Shown here one piece after another: positions 33,170 through 44,473 of a stretch of 64,000 bases of DNA. The stretch comes from Acidisarcina sp. Lineage in GTDB: Bacteria > Acidobacteriota > Terriglobia > Terriglobales > Acidobacteriaceae. Where the stretch lies: assembly GCA_035539175.1 (NCBI GenBank), contig DATLIY010000008.1, forward strand, positions 558,001 through 622,000, in the 5' to 3' direction. The notes under the pieces are model-generated. The model was not told where the DNA came from, searched no databases, and worked only from the letters and a program-made list of their open reading frames with translations. Position 1 is the stretch's first letter. The number at the start of each line of letters is the position of its first letter. The position numbers and the translations under genes are program-made.

Positions 33170-33784
33170 TTACTGCTTCGCGCCTTGTGGCGCGGGGGAT
33201 GCCACCGCCTCGGAGCCCTGGTAGAGTCCCGGCACATGCATGGGCAGTTCGGCATTGCTGGCGCTGTTCTTCTTGTGGGTCTTGGGCTTGGTCAGGCTCT
33301 CCTCCACCACAAGCGTTCGCTGCGAATTGATGCACTGCCACGCGGTCCGCACTCGCTGAAAGACGTGCGAGAAAACCCCGCGCTCCTCCACCGGTCCACC
33401 CTCCCCGTGCTTCTGCAGCGTATAGGTGCCGTTTACGATCGCGATATCGCCATACATGCGCACCGTGATGACCTTCTGGTGAAGACTCGCCGGAGCGCCA
33501 TTATCCTTCAGGAAGATCCGTGCAATCTGCTGGTTGCGCGTGGTCACGTCGCCGGCGGATGAGATGTCGATAAACTGGGGCGCGAGCACCAGCTCCAATC
33601 CGTATTGGTCATGCCTCGCCAGCGCGTCATCCCATTGATCTTCCAGGTGCTGCATCTGCTTGATCTCAGGAGGCTGGGATGTGGTGGAGGCGGCGACGAC
33701 AGGAGCCTGCTGGCCGAATGCGGGAGTAGCGACAACACAAGCACTGAGGAGAAAAAGAGAGAATTTGTGAAATGGATGGATCAT
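33170..33784 (-). CDS. secreted DUF4440/SnoaL-like protein
   Basis: The 204-residue protein starts at ATG 33784 with a signal peptide (FSLFLLSACVVATPAFG). The mature domain (residues of about 45-150: MQHLEDQWDDALARHDQ, QFIDISSAGDVTTR, VRMYGDIAIVNGTYTL) is the alpha+beta cone fold of DUF4440/NTF2-like proteins. The family includes ketosteroid-isomerase-like enzymes and many of unknown role. The C-terminal 55 residues are lysine- and proline-rich and extend beyond the usual family length. The ribosome-binding site is weak (GGAGG is about 20 bases away), so the start is uncertain. It is convergent with mnmG and divergent from dnaB. Confidence 0.65.
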   Translation of the reverse strand: MIHPFHKFSLFLLSACVVATPAFGQQAPVVAASTTSQPPEIKQMQHLEDQWDDALARHDQYGLELVLAPQFIDISSAGDVTTRNQQIARIFLKDNGAPASLHQKVITVRMYGDIAIVNGTYTLQKHGEGGPVEERGVFSHVFQRVRTAWQCINSQRTLVVEESLTKPKTHKKNSASNAELPMHVPGLYQGSEAVASPAPQGAKQ

Positions 33785-33906
33785 TTTTTTGTAGGACTGC
33801 ACCTCCCATGATACCAGCCGACGCGTTTTCCTCTTATCGACGCTGATTCGCACAGGACGCATTTCCAGCTATTTCCCTTAAACTTCTCTTTTGAGGCATT
33901 TTCCGA

Positions 33907-35304
33907 ATGGCCACCTCCCAGGACTTCACTCTCGAACGCGGTCTTCCTGCAAATCTCGATGCGGAGCGGTCGATTCTCGGCGCGATCCTGCTCGATAACC
34001 TCGCCTACAACGAGGCTGCCGAGCGGCTGCGCGTGGAAGACTTTTCCCTGGACTCGCACCGTCGCATTTTTGCCCGCATGGCGGAGCTGATCGATGCCGG
34101 CCGCGCCGTCGATATCGTCACGCTGACCGACGAGCTCTCCCGCCGCAAGGAAGTGGAGTCCATCGGCGGAGTCGCCTATCTCGCTTCGTTGACCGAGGGT
34201 TTGCCCCGGCGCCTCTCCATCGAGGAGTACGTCCGCATCGTCAAGGACAAATCCCTGCTGCGGCAGTTGATGGGCATCTGCACCGACTCCATCACGCGCG
34301 CGGCCGACCAGAGCGAAGAGGCGCTGGAGGTGCTCAACGCGGCCGAGTCGTCTCTGCTGGAGGTGACTGAACGCGGCATCACCAGCGGCTTTGCCGGCAT
34401 TCCCGAGATCGTGCGCGACTCCTTCGGCACCATCGACAACCTGTACAAGCAGGGGCGCGAGATCACCGGCCTGGAGACGCATTACAAGGATTTCGACCGC
34501 ATGACCAGCGGTCTGCAGAAGTCGGAGCTGATCATCATCGCCGCCCGTCCCAGCATGGGCAAGACCGCCTGGGCCATCAACATAGCGCAGAACTGCGCTG
34601 TCAAAAGCGGCCACGTGGTTGCCATCTTCTCGCTGGAAATGTCGAAGGAGTCGCTCCTGCGCCGCATGCTCGCCTCGCAGGCCATGGTGAATACCCGGCA
34701 TATCCAGATGGGCTACCTGGCGGGAAACGCCCGCGAGAAGCTCACCAACGCGCTCGACGAGCTGGTGGAGTCGAAGATCTTCATAGACGACACGCCGGGC
34801 ATTTCGCTTACCGAGATGCGGGCCAAGGCGCGCCGCCTGCGGCAGATTCAGGGAAGCCTGGACCTGATCGTCATCGACTACCTGCAGCTGATGACCGCCA
34901 GCAGCGCGGGCCCCGGAGGCAAGCGCTTTGAGAATCGCACGCAGGAGGTCTCCGCTGTCTCTCGCGGTCTAAAGGCGCTGGCCAAGGAGCTTAAGGTGCC
35001 AGTCATTGCGCTGTCGCAGCTCAGCCGTGCCTCGGAGAAGCGCGAAGGCACCAAGAAGCCGATGCTGTCCGATCTCCGCGAGTCGGGATCGATCGAGCAG
35101 GATGCCGACGTCGTCGCCTTCATCCACCGTGAAAGCTACTACAACAAGGACGAGAACGGCGAAGAGGATCCGGATACCAAGGGCAAGGCGGAGATCATCA
35201 TTGCCAAGCAGCGTAACGGCCCAACCGGATCCGTCTTCCTCGCGTTCCTCTCGGACTACACGCGCTTTGAAAATCTCGCGCACGACCCAGGACCAGACGC
35301 CTAG
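33907..35304 (+). CDS. dnaB: replicative DNA helicase DnaB
   Basis: The 465-residue hexameric helicase has the N-terminal primase-interacting domain (LPANLDAERSILGAILLD) and a RecA-like C-terminal domain. That domain has Walker A ARPSMGKTAWA, Walker B LIVIDYLQLM, and an arginine-containing segment near SDLRESGSIEQDADVV. It unwinds DNA at the replication fork. Length and motifs are typical, with no intein. It is chromosomal rather than part of the phage-like element. Confidence 0.95.
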   Translation: MATSQDFTLERGLPANLDAERSILGAILLDNLAYNEAAERLRVEDFSLDSHRRIFARMAELIDAGRAVDIVTLTDELSRRKEVESIGGVAYLASLTEGLPRRLSIEEYVRIVKDKSLLRQLMGICTDSITRAADQSEEALEVLNAAESSLLEVTERGITSGFAGIPEIVRDSFGTIDNLYKQGREITGLETHYKDFDRMTSGLQKSELIIIAARPSMGKTAWAINIAQNCAVKSGHVVAIFSLEMSKESLLRRMLASQAMVNTRHIQMGYLAGNAREKLTNALDELVESKIFIDDTPGISLTEMRAKARRLRQIQGSLDLIVIDYLQLMTASSAGPGGKRFENRTQEVSAVSRGLKALAKELKVPVIALSQLSRASEKREGTKKPMLSDLRESGSIEQDADVVAFIHRESYYNKDENGEEDPDTKGKAEIIIAKQRNGPTGSVFLAFLSDYTRFENLAHDPGPDA

Positions 35305-35434
35305 CAGCAGCAGGCCGGCGAAGCTCGGGTTGCTGGAAGTCCTGTTTGCTAAATGCCCCGCCTGCCAAGAGGCAATCTGCATCTCTCGCGGCTGAGGTGC
35401 GAGGTCTGAAGGTGCGGGACCTGAGGGATGCGCG

Positions 35435-37540
<2,106 letters not shown>

Positions 37541-37642
37541 CTAAGCCTTGTCGTCGGTCCGCGGTGGGAAACGTACAATGAGCCAGGAGCAGGCAGTCGA
37601 ATTTCCGGCGTGGCCGCTGCCAGTGGAGGGAAGAGCCGCACG

Positions 37643-38692
37643 ATGGAACCCATAACCCACTTCATGACCGGCGCCTGCCTGTCCCGCACCGGCTTGAATC
37701 GCAAAACGGCTTATGCAACCCTCGCCATGACGCTCGCCGCCGAAGCTCCCGATATCGATATGCTCTGGGAGGTGCGCGGCCCCGTGGCCGCATTCGAGCA
37801 CCATCGCGGCATCACGCACACCTTTGTCGGCGCGCCTTTCATTGCCCTGCTCGTGGTCGCCGTGGTGTGGCTCTACCATCGCTGGCGAAAGAAGAAACCG
37901 CAGCAGCCGGTGCGCTGGAAGCTGCTGTACGCCTTCTCCCTGTTTGCGGCGCTCAGCCACCTGCTGCTGGACTTCACCAACAACTACGGCCTGCGTCCCT
38001 TCTTCCCCTTCAATCCGCGGTGGTACTCGTGGGATATCGTCTTCATCCTTGAGCCTGTCATCTTCGCTGCTCTGCTTCTGGCGCTGGTGGTTCCGGCCTT
38101 GCTGGGCCTTGCGGATCGTGAGATCAGCGCACGTCGCAGCGAATTCCATGGGCGGGGCTGGGCGATCTTCGCTCTATCTACCATGGTCCTGGTCTGGGTC
38201 GTCCGCAATGCCGAGCACGAGCGTGCCTTGAACCTCGTGCGCAATGGCACCTTCGCCGACGCAAAGATTCTCAAGGCAGCCGTGCAGCCCTTTCCGCTCA
38301 ACCCCTTCCGCTGGTTTGCCGTGGTGGAGACGCCGGACTACTTCCAGACGGGATTGGTGAATACCCGAAGCGGCGAGGCGCGCGCCAACGACACCCTGAT
38401 CTATAAGCCGCCGGTAACCCTGGCCACCCTGGCGGCGAAGAGGTCGTGGCTTGGCCACGTCTACCTGGATTGGTCCTCTTTCCCGGTGGTCGAGGATATG
38501 GGGAACGAAGTTCCTCCCGGCCTGGACGACAGCCCCTCGCCCCAGGGAACCACCGTTGAGTTTCGCGACCTGCGTTTTGCCTATTCCGCGATGTTTCTCC
38601 GGGGCAACCGCTCTCCGCTCTCTGCCTGGGTCGTGGTTGCTCCCAACCGCACGATTGAAGCCACGGTGATGGATGGACGGGAACAGAAATAG
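37643..38692 (+). CDS. membrane-bound metal-dependent hydrolase (YdjM/LexA-binding type)
   Basis: The 349-residue protein starts at ATG 37643 behind GGAGGG. The N-terminal motif MEPITHFMTGACL, then HHRGITHTFVGAPF and LSHLLLDFTNNYG, matches the YdjM/PF04307 family, with histidines and aspartates that could bind a metal. Four or five hydrophobic segments span the inner membrane (for example ALLVVAVVWLY, ALLLALVVPALLGL). The C-terminal half after residue 210 is soluble. The biochemical role of the family is not well defined. Confidence 0.75.
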   Translation: MEPITHFMTGACLSRTGLNRKTAYATLAMTLAAEAPDIDMLWEVRGPVAAFEHHRGITHTFVGAPFIALLVVAVVWLYHRWRKKKPQQPVRWKLLYAFSLFAALSHLLLDFTNNYGLRPFFPFNPRWYSWDIVFILEPVIFAALLLALVVPALLGLADREISARRSEFHGRGWAIFALSTMVLVWVVRNAEHERALNLVRNGTFADAKILKAAVQPFPLNPFRWFAVVETPDYFQTGLVNTRSGEARANDTLIYKPPVTLATLAAKRSWLGHVYLDWSSFPVVEDMGNEVPPGLDDSPSPQGTTVEFRDLRFAYSAMFLRGNRSPLSAWVVVAPNRTIEATVMDGREQK

Positions 38693-38870
38693 CCCGGCCC
38701 CCATATCGTCGGTCCGCGCAATTCGTATGCATAGCGTCAATATCAATTTCAATGGAGCTAAACGTTTGAGCTTGACCCTGCAAGGATCCATCCGCAGAAT
38801 TAATAAGTTATACGTCGGGCGCCGGCTTCAGCCCATTTCCTCGACTCAATCTTGATTCCATGAGGTGCCC

Positions 38871-39398
38871 ATGTCCTCTTTTCTGCTCATTCTGCTTGCT
38901 ATAGCGAGCCGCGTTCTCCCGCATACGTGGTGGAACTTCACGGCGGTCGGCGGTTCCTTGCTGTACTTCGGAGCCAGGCGTCCGCTGCGCCAGGCGATTG
39001 TGCCTCTCGTGCTGATGGCGTGTACCGACTACTACCTCACCGTCTATGCGTACAACTATGCCTTCCATGTGCAGGGCTATCTGCTGACCTGGGTCTGGTA
39101 TGCGGCGGCTATCCTGCTGGGCAGGATTCTGCTGCGCGACCAAGTCTCGCTGGCGCGGGGCGGAGCGGCGACCCTGCTTTCGGCGACCTCATTCTTCGCC
39201 ATCAGCAACTACGCGGTCTGGGCGGGCTCGGGGATGTATCCCCACAGCATCGCGGGACTGGCAGCCTGCTATACCGCGGCTCTGCCGTTCTATCGCAACG
39301 ATCTGATCTCGACCGCTCTCGTCCTCGGTGTGGCCTTCGGCCTTCCAGCGCTGGCACGCCACTTGCTGACACCCGAGAAACACCACGTCTCCGCGTAA
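38871..39398 (+). CDS. DUF6580-like small integral membrane protein
   Basis: The 175-residue, very hydrophobic protein has about five membrane helices (for example LLILLAIASRVL, GYLLTWVWYAAAILL). The N-terminal SRVLPHTWWNFTAVGG and the pattern YAVWAGSGMYPHS are typical of DUF6580 proteins as I know them, which resemble ECF-type transporter membrane subunits. The substrate is unknown. ATG 38871 has a GAGG site six bases away. A strong bidirectional terminator follows the gene. Confidence 0.65.
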   Translation: MSSFLLILLAIASRVLPHTWWNFTAVGGSLLYFGARRPLRQAIVPLVLMACTDYYLTVYAYNYAFHVQGYLLTWVWYAAAILLGRILLRDQVSLARGGAATLLSATSFFAISNYAVWAGSGMYPHSIAGLAACYTAALPFYRNDLISTALVLGVAFGLPALARHLLTPEKHHVSA

Positions 39399-39420
39399 AA
39401 CGAAGAACGCAACAAGGTAC

Positions 39421-39467
39421 AAACAGGAAAGGGGCGAACTCAAGATCAGTTCGCCCCTTTCCTGTTT
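39421..39467. terminator. 20-bp perfect stem, bidirectional terminator
   Basis: Two 20-base arms (outer bases AAACAGGAAAGG) flank a seven-base loop. A-rich and T-rich ends allow intrinsic termination in either direction. It separates the DUF6580-like gene from the convergent DedA operon. Confidence 0.9.
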
Positions 39468-39488
39468 GAGTCCCCCAGCTCCCAGGCC

Positions 39489-39633
39489 TGTCATCCTGAG
39501 CGAATCTGTATTGTCATCCTCAGTAACGCACCGCTTAAGTTTGTCACCGGGGCAAAGCACCGCTTAGGTATTGCCATCCTGAGCAAAGCACCGCTTAGGT
39601 TTGTCATCCTGAGCAAAGCGAAGGACCTGCTTT
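39489..39633. repeat. 30-bp tandem array of dispersed repeat
   Basis: Units start at exactly 39511, 39541, 39571 and 39601 (30-base period), preceded by a partial unit at 39489. Each begins TTG(T/C)CA and carries GCAAAGC or a variant. The last unit (39600-39633) is a nearly complete copy of the 34-base dispersed element with one mismatch to the copy at 11579. Intermediate units end in ACCGCTTAGG rather than in the AAGGACCTGC of complete copies. Confidence 0.85.
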
Positions 39634-39666
39634 TGGCATATCCCCCGGGACCGCGCAGCTCGCGAT

Positions 39667-40314
39667 TTAACTCTCCGCTTCCTCGGCAGACCCAGCCTTG
39701 CGCTTCGCCATATTCTTGCGGACATAGTAAATAACCACCATCCCAAAGAGGATGCTGATCGTCATCAGAACTCCACCGAGATGCTGATGGGCAAACTTCA
39801 TCACGATCTGCACCATCTCCGGCCCATAACGCATGGTGAGCCACGCCAGCAGCACGTAATGGATGAGCCGCCCCAAAAAGACAGCGGCGAGAAAATTGAT
39901 GATCTTCATCTCGAAGACGCCCGCGCCGAAGACAAAGGCCTTCCACGGCGTCGGCGGAGGCAGCATCGACGGTATGAGCATCGCGAGAAACTCCTGCCGC
40001 TCGAAGCGATCGCGAATCTGCTCGAAACGCTCGCGGTTCACCCGCTTCAGCAGGAAGAGCTCGCCCCCGGCCCGGCCCAGCAGAAAGGGAACCAGCCCTC
40101 CCAGGCAGGAGCCCAGCGCCCCCAGCACGGCATAGGCGTAGGCATGGCGTTTATCGCCCCACGCGTAGCCTGCGATCACAATATCCATAGGCACCGGCAG
40201 GGACGACGAATCCACGAAGGCGATGATCCCAACACCCCATATCCCCAGCGGCTTCAGAGCGGTAAGCAGATACAACTTGTACTTGAGGAGGAGGGTGGTG
40301 ATGGAGTGTTTCAC
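39667..40314 (-). CDS. DedA/VTT-domain membrane protein
   Basis: The 215-residue protein has the DedA family pattern: an N-terminal helix, a re-entrant loop (FVDSSSLPVPMDIVIAGYAW), a glycine-rich segment (LGALGSCLGGLVPFLLG) and a second loop region (SMLPPPTPWKAFVFGAG), then two C-terminal helices. VTT-domain proteins are implicated in lipid scrambling and membrane homeostasis. Its start overlaps the stop of the MogA-like gene by four bases, so the two are translationally coupled. Confidence 0.8.
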   Translation of the reverse strand: MKHSITTLLLKYKLYLLTALKPLGIWGVGIIAFVDSSSLPVPMDIVIAGYAWGDKRHAYAYAVLGALGSCLGGLVPFLLGRAGGELFLLKRVNRERFEQIRDRFERQEFLAMLIPSMLPPPTPWKAFVFGAGVFEMKIINFLAAVFLGRLIHYVLLAWLTMRYGPEMVQIVMKFAHQHLGGVLMTISILFGMVVIYYVRKNMAKRKAGSAEEAES

Positions 40315-40838
40315 GGTCTTTCCAATTCCTTATTCTTCAAAGTAGAGCCCGTCTCGCCCTCGGAGTGCTGCCCGTATGCCCCGGAAAGCAGCGCCAGCGC
40401 GTGGGACAGGATGGGCAGGACGACCTCCAGCGACTGGACCGCGCCTCGGGGGCTTCCAGGCAGATTCAGAATCAGCGACGTGCCCCGAGTTCCGCAGAGA
40501 GCCCGGCTCAATGGCGCGAAGGGTGTTTGCCTCAGCCCCTCGGAGCGCATCCGTTCGGAGATTCCATCCACCAGCCGGTCACAGACGTTCCTCGTAGCCT
40601 CAGGAGTCACATCCCGGGGAGCAAGCCCAGTACCTCCCGTGGTCACCACCAGGGCAGCCTTGCCGCAGGCGCTTTTCAGCCATTCCTCGATTGGGGCCTG
40701 CTCGTCGGGGAGAACGCCGCACCCGTCGACCGCAAAGCCATGCGACCGCAGCAGTGTGGCCACCGCCGGGCCCGACAGATCTTCCCTCGCACCCTTGGAG
40801 CAGGAGTCGCTGACGGTCAATACAGTGGCGGTGGGCAT
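40311..40838 (-). CDS. MogA/MoaB family molybdopterin protein
   Basis: The 175-residue protein has the MoaB/MogA fold: VLTVSDSCSKGAREDLSGP at the start, the substrate loop TTGGTGLAPRDVTPEA, and FAPLSRALCGTRGTSLILNLPGSPRG. Family members adenylylate molybdopterin before molybdenum insertion or act as its binding protein. I start at ATG 40838 (GGGAG site, conserved N-terminus). ATG 40889 and the much longer frame to 41084 are less likely. Coupling to DedA appears to be an operon accident rather than a pathway link. Confidence 0.8.
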   Translation of the reverse strand: MPTATVLTVSDSCSKGAREDLSGPAVATLLRSHGFAVDGCGVLPDEQAPIEEWLKSACGKAALVVTTGGTGLAPRDVTPEATRNVCDRLVDGISERMRSEGLRQTPFAPLSRALCGTRGTSLILNLPGSPRGAVQSLEVVLPILSHALALLSGAYGQHSEGETGSTLKNKELERP

Positions 40839-41118
40839 ATCTCCCGATTGTAAGGGTTTTTCCGGCGATTCCACGCCAACAGTGTCCATCCCGGCGATCC
40901 TTTTCTTCACCTTATGGGTTCTCCACCGAGGACGGGAGCAAACGCCAGCATCTTCCATCTTTCTGGCAGGATTGGGCTGATTTGCTGCCCGCCAATAGGA
41001 ACCGGGCAGCAAATTGGCCGCAGCCGGGCAGCAAAAGAATGAGAGAATAAATGCTAGACTCCGTGAGTTCTGGCCGTACGGCACAACAGATTTGCCAGAG
41101 CAGTGCTTTATCTAGTAG

Positions 41119-42180
41119 ATGCCTATCACCGAAACTCCAACTAGCCCTCCAGAGCAGCCGCCGGTGCGCCCGTCGAAACGGAAACGCCATCGCTACGATG
41201 AGCTTGAGCCGCATGAGATCTTCTCGCTCATCGAGGAGTATGAGGACGAACGGGCCAAGGCTCGCCTGCGAGAGTCGATCTGGATCTCCATCATCATCTA
41301 CATGGCGCTGGCCTGGTACCTCTTCTACGGCCCACGCTATCTGTTTCATCAGCCTCACGTGATCAATCCTGCGGACGCGCTCAAGGACCGCAAGGATCTG
41401 ACCTACCTGGATCTGCCGCCGGATGCGCTGAAGCAGGTCAAGCCAAAGTCTTCGCAGGCGATCTCGGATAAGGATCGCGTCGCCCAGTCCAAGCAGCCGA
41501 CGCTGGATAAGAAGACGCTCGAGCAGTTGCAGGCAATGCGCAAAGCGCGTGCCGCCGAGCAGCCCGGCCCTCCGGCCTCGCAGCAGCCTGCCGCGCCTGT
41601 ACCGCCTCAGCAGCAGATGGCGCAGCAGCCTGAGCCGCAGCAGAGGCCCAGCCAGCCCCTGCCCTCCAACCAGCAGTCCACGCTGGAGGCGCCTCACCCC
41701 GCACCCTCCGCGCCCAGTATGAACTCCGGTGCAATGTCGCCGGGAGAGGCCATTCGCCAGGCAGCCCGCGACGCCAGGGGAGCCGGCGGAGCAGGTGGGG
41801 ACTACGGTCAGGGAGCACAACCGAAGCATCCTGGCCTGCAGAGCGGCTACGAGATTCTGAGCGATACCCTGGGAGTCGATTTCGGCCCCTATATGCAGCG
41901 CGTCGTTCGCGAAACCTATCGCACCTGGGATCCATTGATCCCCGAGGCGGTCCGGCCGCCGCTGTATAAGCAGGGTAAGGTGTATATCCAGTTCATCATC
42001 GCGCCCGACGGCAGCGTCAAGAACATGCGCCTCATCGGACCCTCCGGGGATGTATCGCTCGACCGCGCGGCTTGGGGAGCTATTACCGGCTCCAACTACC
42101 CGGCCCTGCCGAAGGAATTCAAAGGGCCGTACCTGGAACTGCGCTTCGCCTTTCTCTACAACCCCAAGCAAGGGCAGTAG
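41119..42180 (+). CDS. TonB-like energy transducer
   Basis: The 353-residue protein has a 50-residue cytoplasmic acidic/basic N-terminus, one membrane helix (IWISIIIYMALAWYLFYG, residues of about 54-71), a long proline- and glutamine-rich periplasmic linker (residues of about 140-235) and a C-terminal TonB domain (VRPPLYKQGKVYIQFIIAPDG, ALPKEFKGPYLELRFAF). Such proteins couple the ExbBD proton motive force to outer-membrane receptors such as the two upstream in this window. No exbB or exbD is nearby. The 50-residue cytoplasmic extension is longer than in E. coli TonB. Confidence 0.8.
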   Translation: MPITETPTSPPEQPPVRPSKRKRHRYDELEPHEIFSLIEEYEDERAKARLRESIWISIIIYMALAWYLFYGPRYLFHQPHVINPADALKDRKDLTYLDLPPDALKQVKPKSSQAISDKDRVAQSKQPTLDKKTLEQLQAMRKARAAEQPGPPASQQPAAPVPPQQQMAQQPEPQQRPSQPLPSNQQSTLEAPHPAPSAPSMNSGAMSPGEAIRQAARDARGAGGAGGDYGQGAQPKHPGLQSGYEILSDTLGVDFGPYMQRVVRETYRTWDPLIPEAVRPPLYKQGKVYIQFIIAPDGSVKNMRLIGPSGDVSLDRAAWGAITGSNYPALPKEFKGPYLELRFAFLYNPKQGQ

Positions 42181-42185
42181 AGGCC

Positions 42186-42368
42186 ATGCGCCCACGGCTC
42201 CGGAATGCAGACTCCGGCCAGCAGACGGTACCGGCGGAGATACGGCTCGAACAGCGCCGCCGCCAGGTCGCCGGCCTTGCGCTTCTCGCGATAGCTATCC
42301 TCATCTTTAGCCTCTGGCGAGCCGGTCTCGCCGCCGTCTTTCCAACGGGCTGGTGGCGGCTATGGTAG
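42186..42368 (+). CDS. small membrane protein of unknown function
   Basis: The 60-residue protein has a basic N-terminus (LEQRRRQVAG) and one membrane helix (LALLAIAILIFSLWRAGL) ending in WWRLW. It starts five bases after the TonB gene stop and its stop overlaps the miaA start by seven bases, so it sits tightly between two expressed genes. It may be a real coupled ORF. No family is recognised. Confidence 0.5.
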   Translation: MRPRLRNADSGQQTVPAEIRLEQRRRQVAGLALLAIAILIFSLWRAGLAAVFPTGWWRLW

Positions 42369-43330
42369 GCGCGCATTCTCCTGAGCCTCTGGTTGTTGTG
42401 CTGCTGGGGCCGACAGCCAGCGGAAAGACTTCGCTATCGCTGGCCGTGGCGGAGCAATTTGCGGGCGAGGTGGTCAGTTGCGACTCCGTGGCCGTCTATC
42501 GCGACATGGAGATCGGCACTGCCAAACCCTCTCGCGCCGAGCGGGCGCGCGTGCCGCATCACCTGATTGATGTGGTTTCTCCGGCTGAGCCATACACGGC
42601 TGGCGATTACAGCCGCCATGCCCGCGCCGCACTTGCCGATATCACCGCACGAGGCCATCTGCCGGTTGTTACGGGAGGCACAGGCCTCTACCTGCGTGCG
42701 CTGGTCGATGGCCTGTTCGCAGGGCCGGAGCGTTCGCAACCGCTGCGCGATCGCCTGCACCGCATTCGAGCGCGGCACGGAGAGGGTGCGCTGCATCGCA
42801 TCCTGCGACGCCTGGACCCCGCCTCCGCAGCCCTCATCCATCCCAACGACACGCCCAAGCTGATCCGTGCCATCGAGGTCAGCCTCCAGGCCGGAAAACC
42901 CATGTCGCAGGCCTGGCAGCAGGGCCGCGACCGGCTGAAAGGCTATCGCATCCTCCGCATCGGGCTGGAGCCGGAGCGGAAGGCTCTCTATTCCCGGATC
43001 AATCATCGCGCAGAGGAGATGTTTCGCGAGGGCCTTGTTGCGGAAACCGAGCAACTGCTCGCGAAGTATGGCGAAGATTGCCGCCCCCTGGATTCCCTCG
43101 GCTACAAGCAGGCCAAAGCGATTCTGAACGGCACCATGACCGCCTCCGAGGCCATTGCAGCCGCGCAGCAGGGCCACCGCAACTACGCCAAACGCCAAGG
43201 GACATGGTTCCGCCGCGAACCGGAGGTGCATTGGCTCCACGGCTTCGGGAATGAGGCAGAGATCCGCGAACAGGCGCTCGGCCTCGTCGAGCAGGCCATC
43301 GACCGCACAGCGGCAGGGGCCGCATCCTGA
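42362..43330 (+). CDS. miaA: tRNA dimethylallyltransferase MiaA
   Basis: The 322-residue enzyme has the P-loop LLGPTASGKTSLSLAV at the N-terminus, the DSVAVYRDMEIGTAKPS motif, the VTGGTGLYLRALVDGL substrate segment and the C-terminal region with RQGTWFRRE. It transfers the dimethylallyl group to A37 of UNN-decoding tRNAs, the first step of the ms2i6A modification. I start at ATG 42362. An in-frame GTG nine bases upstream is the alternative. Confidence 0.93.
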   Translation: MVGAHSPEPLVVVLLGPTASGKTSLSLAVAEQFAGEVVSCDSVAVYRDMEIGTAKPSRAERARVPHHLIDVVSPAEPYTAGDYSRHARAALADITARGHLPVVTGGTGLYLRALVDGLFAGPERSQPLRDRLHRIRARHGEGALHRILRRLDPASAALIHPNDTPKLIRAIEVSLQAGKPMSQAWQQGRDRLKGYRILRIGLEPERKALYSRINHRAEEMFREGLVAETEQLLAKYGEDCRPLDSLGYKQAKAILNGTMTASEAIAAAQQGHRNYAKRQGTWFRREPEVHWLHGFGNEAEIREQALGLVEQAIDRTAAGAAS

Positions 43331-43408
43331 GATTTTCCGCTGTATTTCGCTTTCGGTATTTCGCTTTCCGGGTTTCGCGATCCGTTCCCGCGCAAGTCGG
43401 CCCATAAA

Positions 43409-43445
43409 AAGCGGCCAGCAGAGTCTTCCTGCTGGCCGCTTCTTT
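43409..43445. terminator. bidirectional intrinsic terminator between miaA and Ig-like gene
   Basis: A 13-bp perfect stem (AAGCGGCCAGCAG) with a seven-base loop is flanked by an A-run on the left and CTTTT on the right. It serves convergent genes: miaA (rightward) and the Ig-like protein (leftward). Confidence 0.9.
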
Positions 43446-43459
43446 TCCGGTTGGATTTT

Positions 43460-44473
43460 CTAGTTCGTTACTGTCAGCGTAATCGGCAGACTGTGCACCA
43501 CCGCAACATTGCCGTTGCTGGCGGAGGCGTAGACCGTCACCGTGCTCACTCCGGCCGGTGTTCCCTTATTCACAGTCGGCGGATGATGGTAGTAGCCGTA
43601 TTGTGCCGAGCAGGCGCCCAGGCCCATTCCACCTGCGAGCAGCAGAGCGGCCAGGCTGAACATGCGGATTCCCGGCGTACGCTTGCGGACCGCTCCCAGC
43701 CCTGCCAGTGCCAGTACTCCCGGCATGACAAACGCAACCACAGGGAGTTTGCCGGTTGGCCTTGCCATCGCCGTGCCGCCCGTAATCGCTACCGTCTGGA
43801 TATTGAGCGTGGTGACGATCGGCGTATTCTTGCCGTCCGGGACTACTGGTGACGGAGTAAACGTGCAGGTGGCCTCCAGAGGCAGCCCCCCGCAGGAGTA
43901 GCTGACAATCTGGTTGAATCCATTTTCCGGAGTCAGTTGAATCGTGGTCGTTCCGAACTGGCCTGCCTTCAGGGTCATTGAGGTTTGGCCCGTGGCGGCA
44001 ATAGTGAAGTCGGGCAGCGCCGAGGTGACCGAATCCAGCGGACGAACCGGCGAAGTGGAGGGGGCAAAACTCGCCGTTCCCTCATACGCGGCTACAATCT
44101 GCTGCCTTCCCTGCGGAAGCGCATCCTTGGAGAAGGTGGCGAAACCGTTCTCGTCCAGCACCGCTGAGCCCAGCGACTGGTCCCCCAGCTTCAGGCTGAC
44201 GCTGCCGCGAGGAACCGCGCTCGTCCCCACGCCCATCACGTGCACGGTGAACATCGATTGTGTCCGCGTGTCGCCTTCCTGCGTGGCAATGGAGAGCTGT
44301 GTGGTGGTCGCAGCGTGTGAAGCGACGGGTTCCGTGGCGGTCTGCGCCAAGGCATGAGGCGTCGTGATTCCGCCTTCGATCAACAGCCCGGCCACAACAC
44401 AAGCTGCGGCGCAGATCCCCGCAACTGAGCGGCTTGCCATTCCAAACCACTGCATCCTGACTACCTTTCGCAT
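43460..44473 (-). CDS. secreted Ig-like repeat protein with C-terminal lipoprotein-like tail
   Basis: A protein of about 337 residues with a signal-like N-terminal helix (VAGICAAACVVAGLLI) and alanine-rich cleavage region (PHALAQ). An Ig-like beta-sandwich follows at residues of about 55-130 (TTTQLSIATQ to AAYEGTASFAPS), then a second beta domain (FTIAATGQTSMTLKAGQF, CGGLPLEATCTFTPSP). Near residue 250 there are two hydrophobic segments and a short final beta domain. This architecture is common in Acidobacteriota surface proteins of unknown function. ATG 44473 has a GGGG site; ATG 44491 and 44455 are alternatives. Confidence 0.6.
   Translation of the reverse strand: MRKVVRMQWFGMASRSVAGICAAACVVAGLLIEGGITTPHALAQTATEPVASHAATTTQLSIATQEGDTRTQSMFTVHVMGVGTSAVPRGSVSLKLGDQSLGSAVLDENGFATFSKDALPQGRQQIVAAYEGTASFAPSTSPVRPLDSVTSALPDFTIAATGQTSMTLKAGQFGTTTIQLTPENGFNQIVSYSCGGLPLEATCTFTPSPVVPDGKNTPIVTTLNIQTVAITGGTAMARPTGKLPVVAFVMPGVLALAGLGAVRKRTPGIRMFSLAALLLAGGMGLGACSAQYGYYHHPPTVNKGTPAGVSTVTVYASASNGNVAVVHSLPITLTVTN

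Noticed and set aside
40912-42195. A 427-residue minus-strand frame
   Set aside because: It is antisense to the TonB-like gene and its leucine/arginine-rich content is the reverse reading of a proline/glutamine-rich linker.
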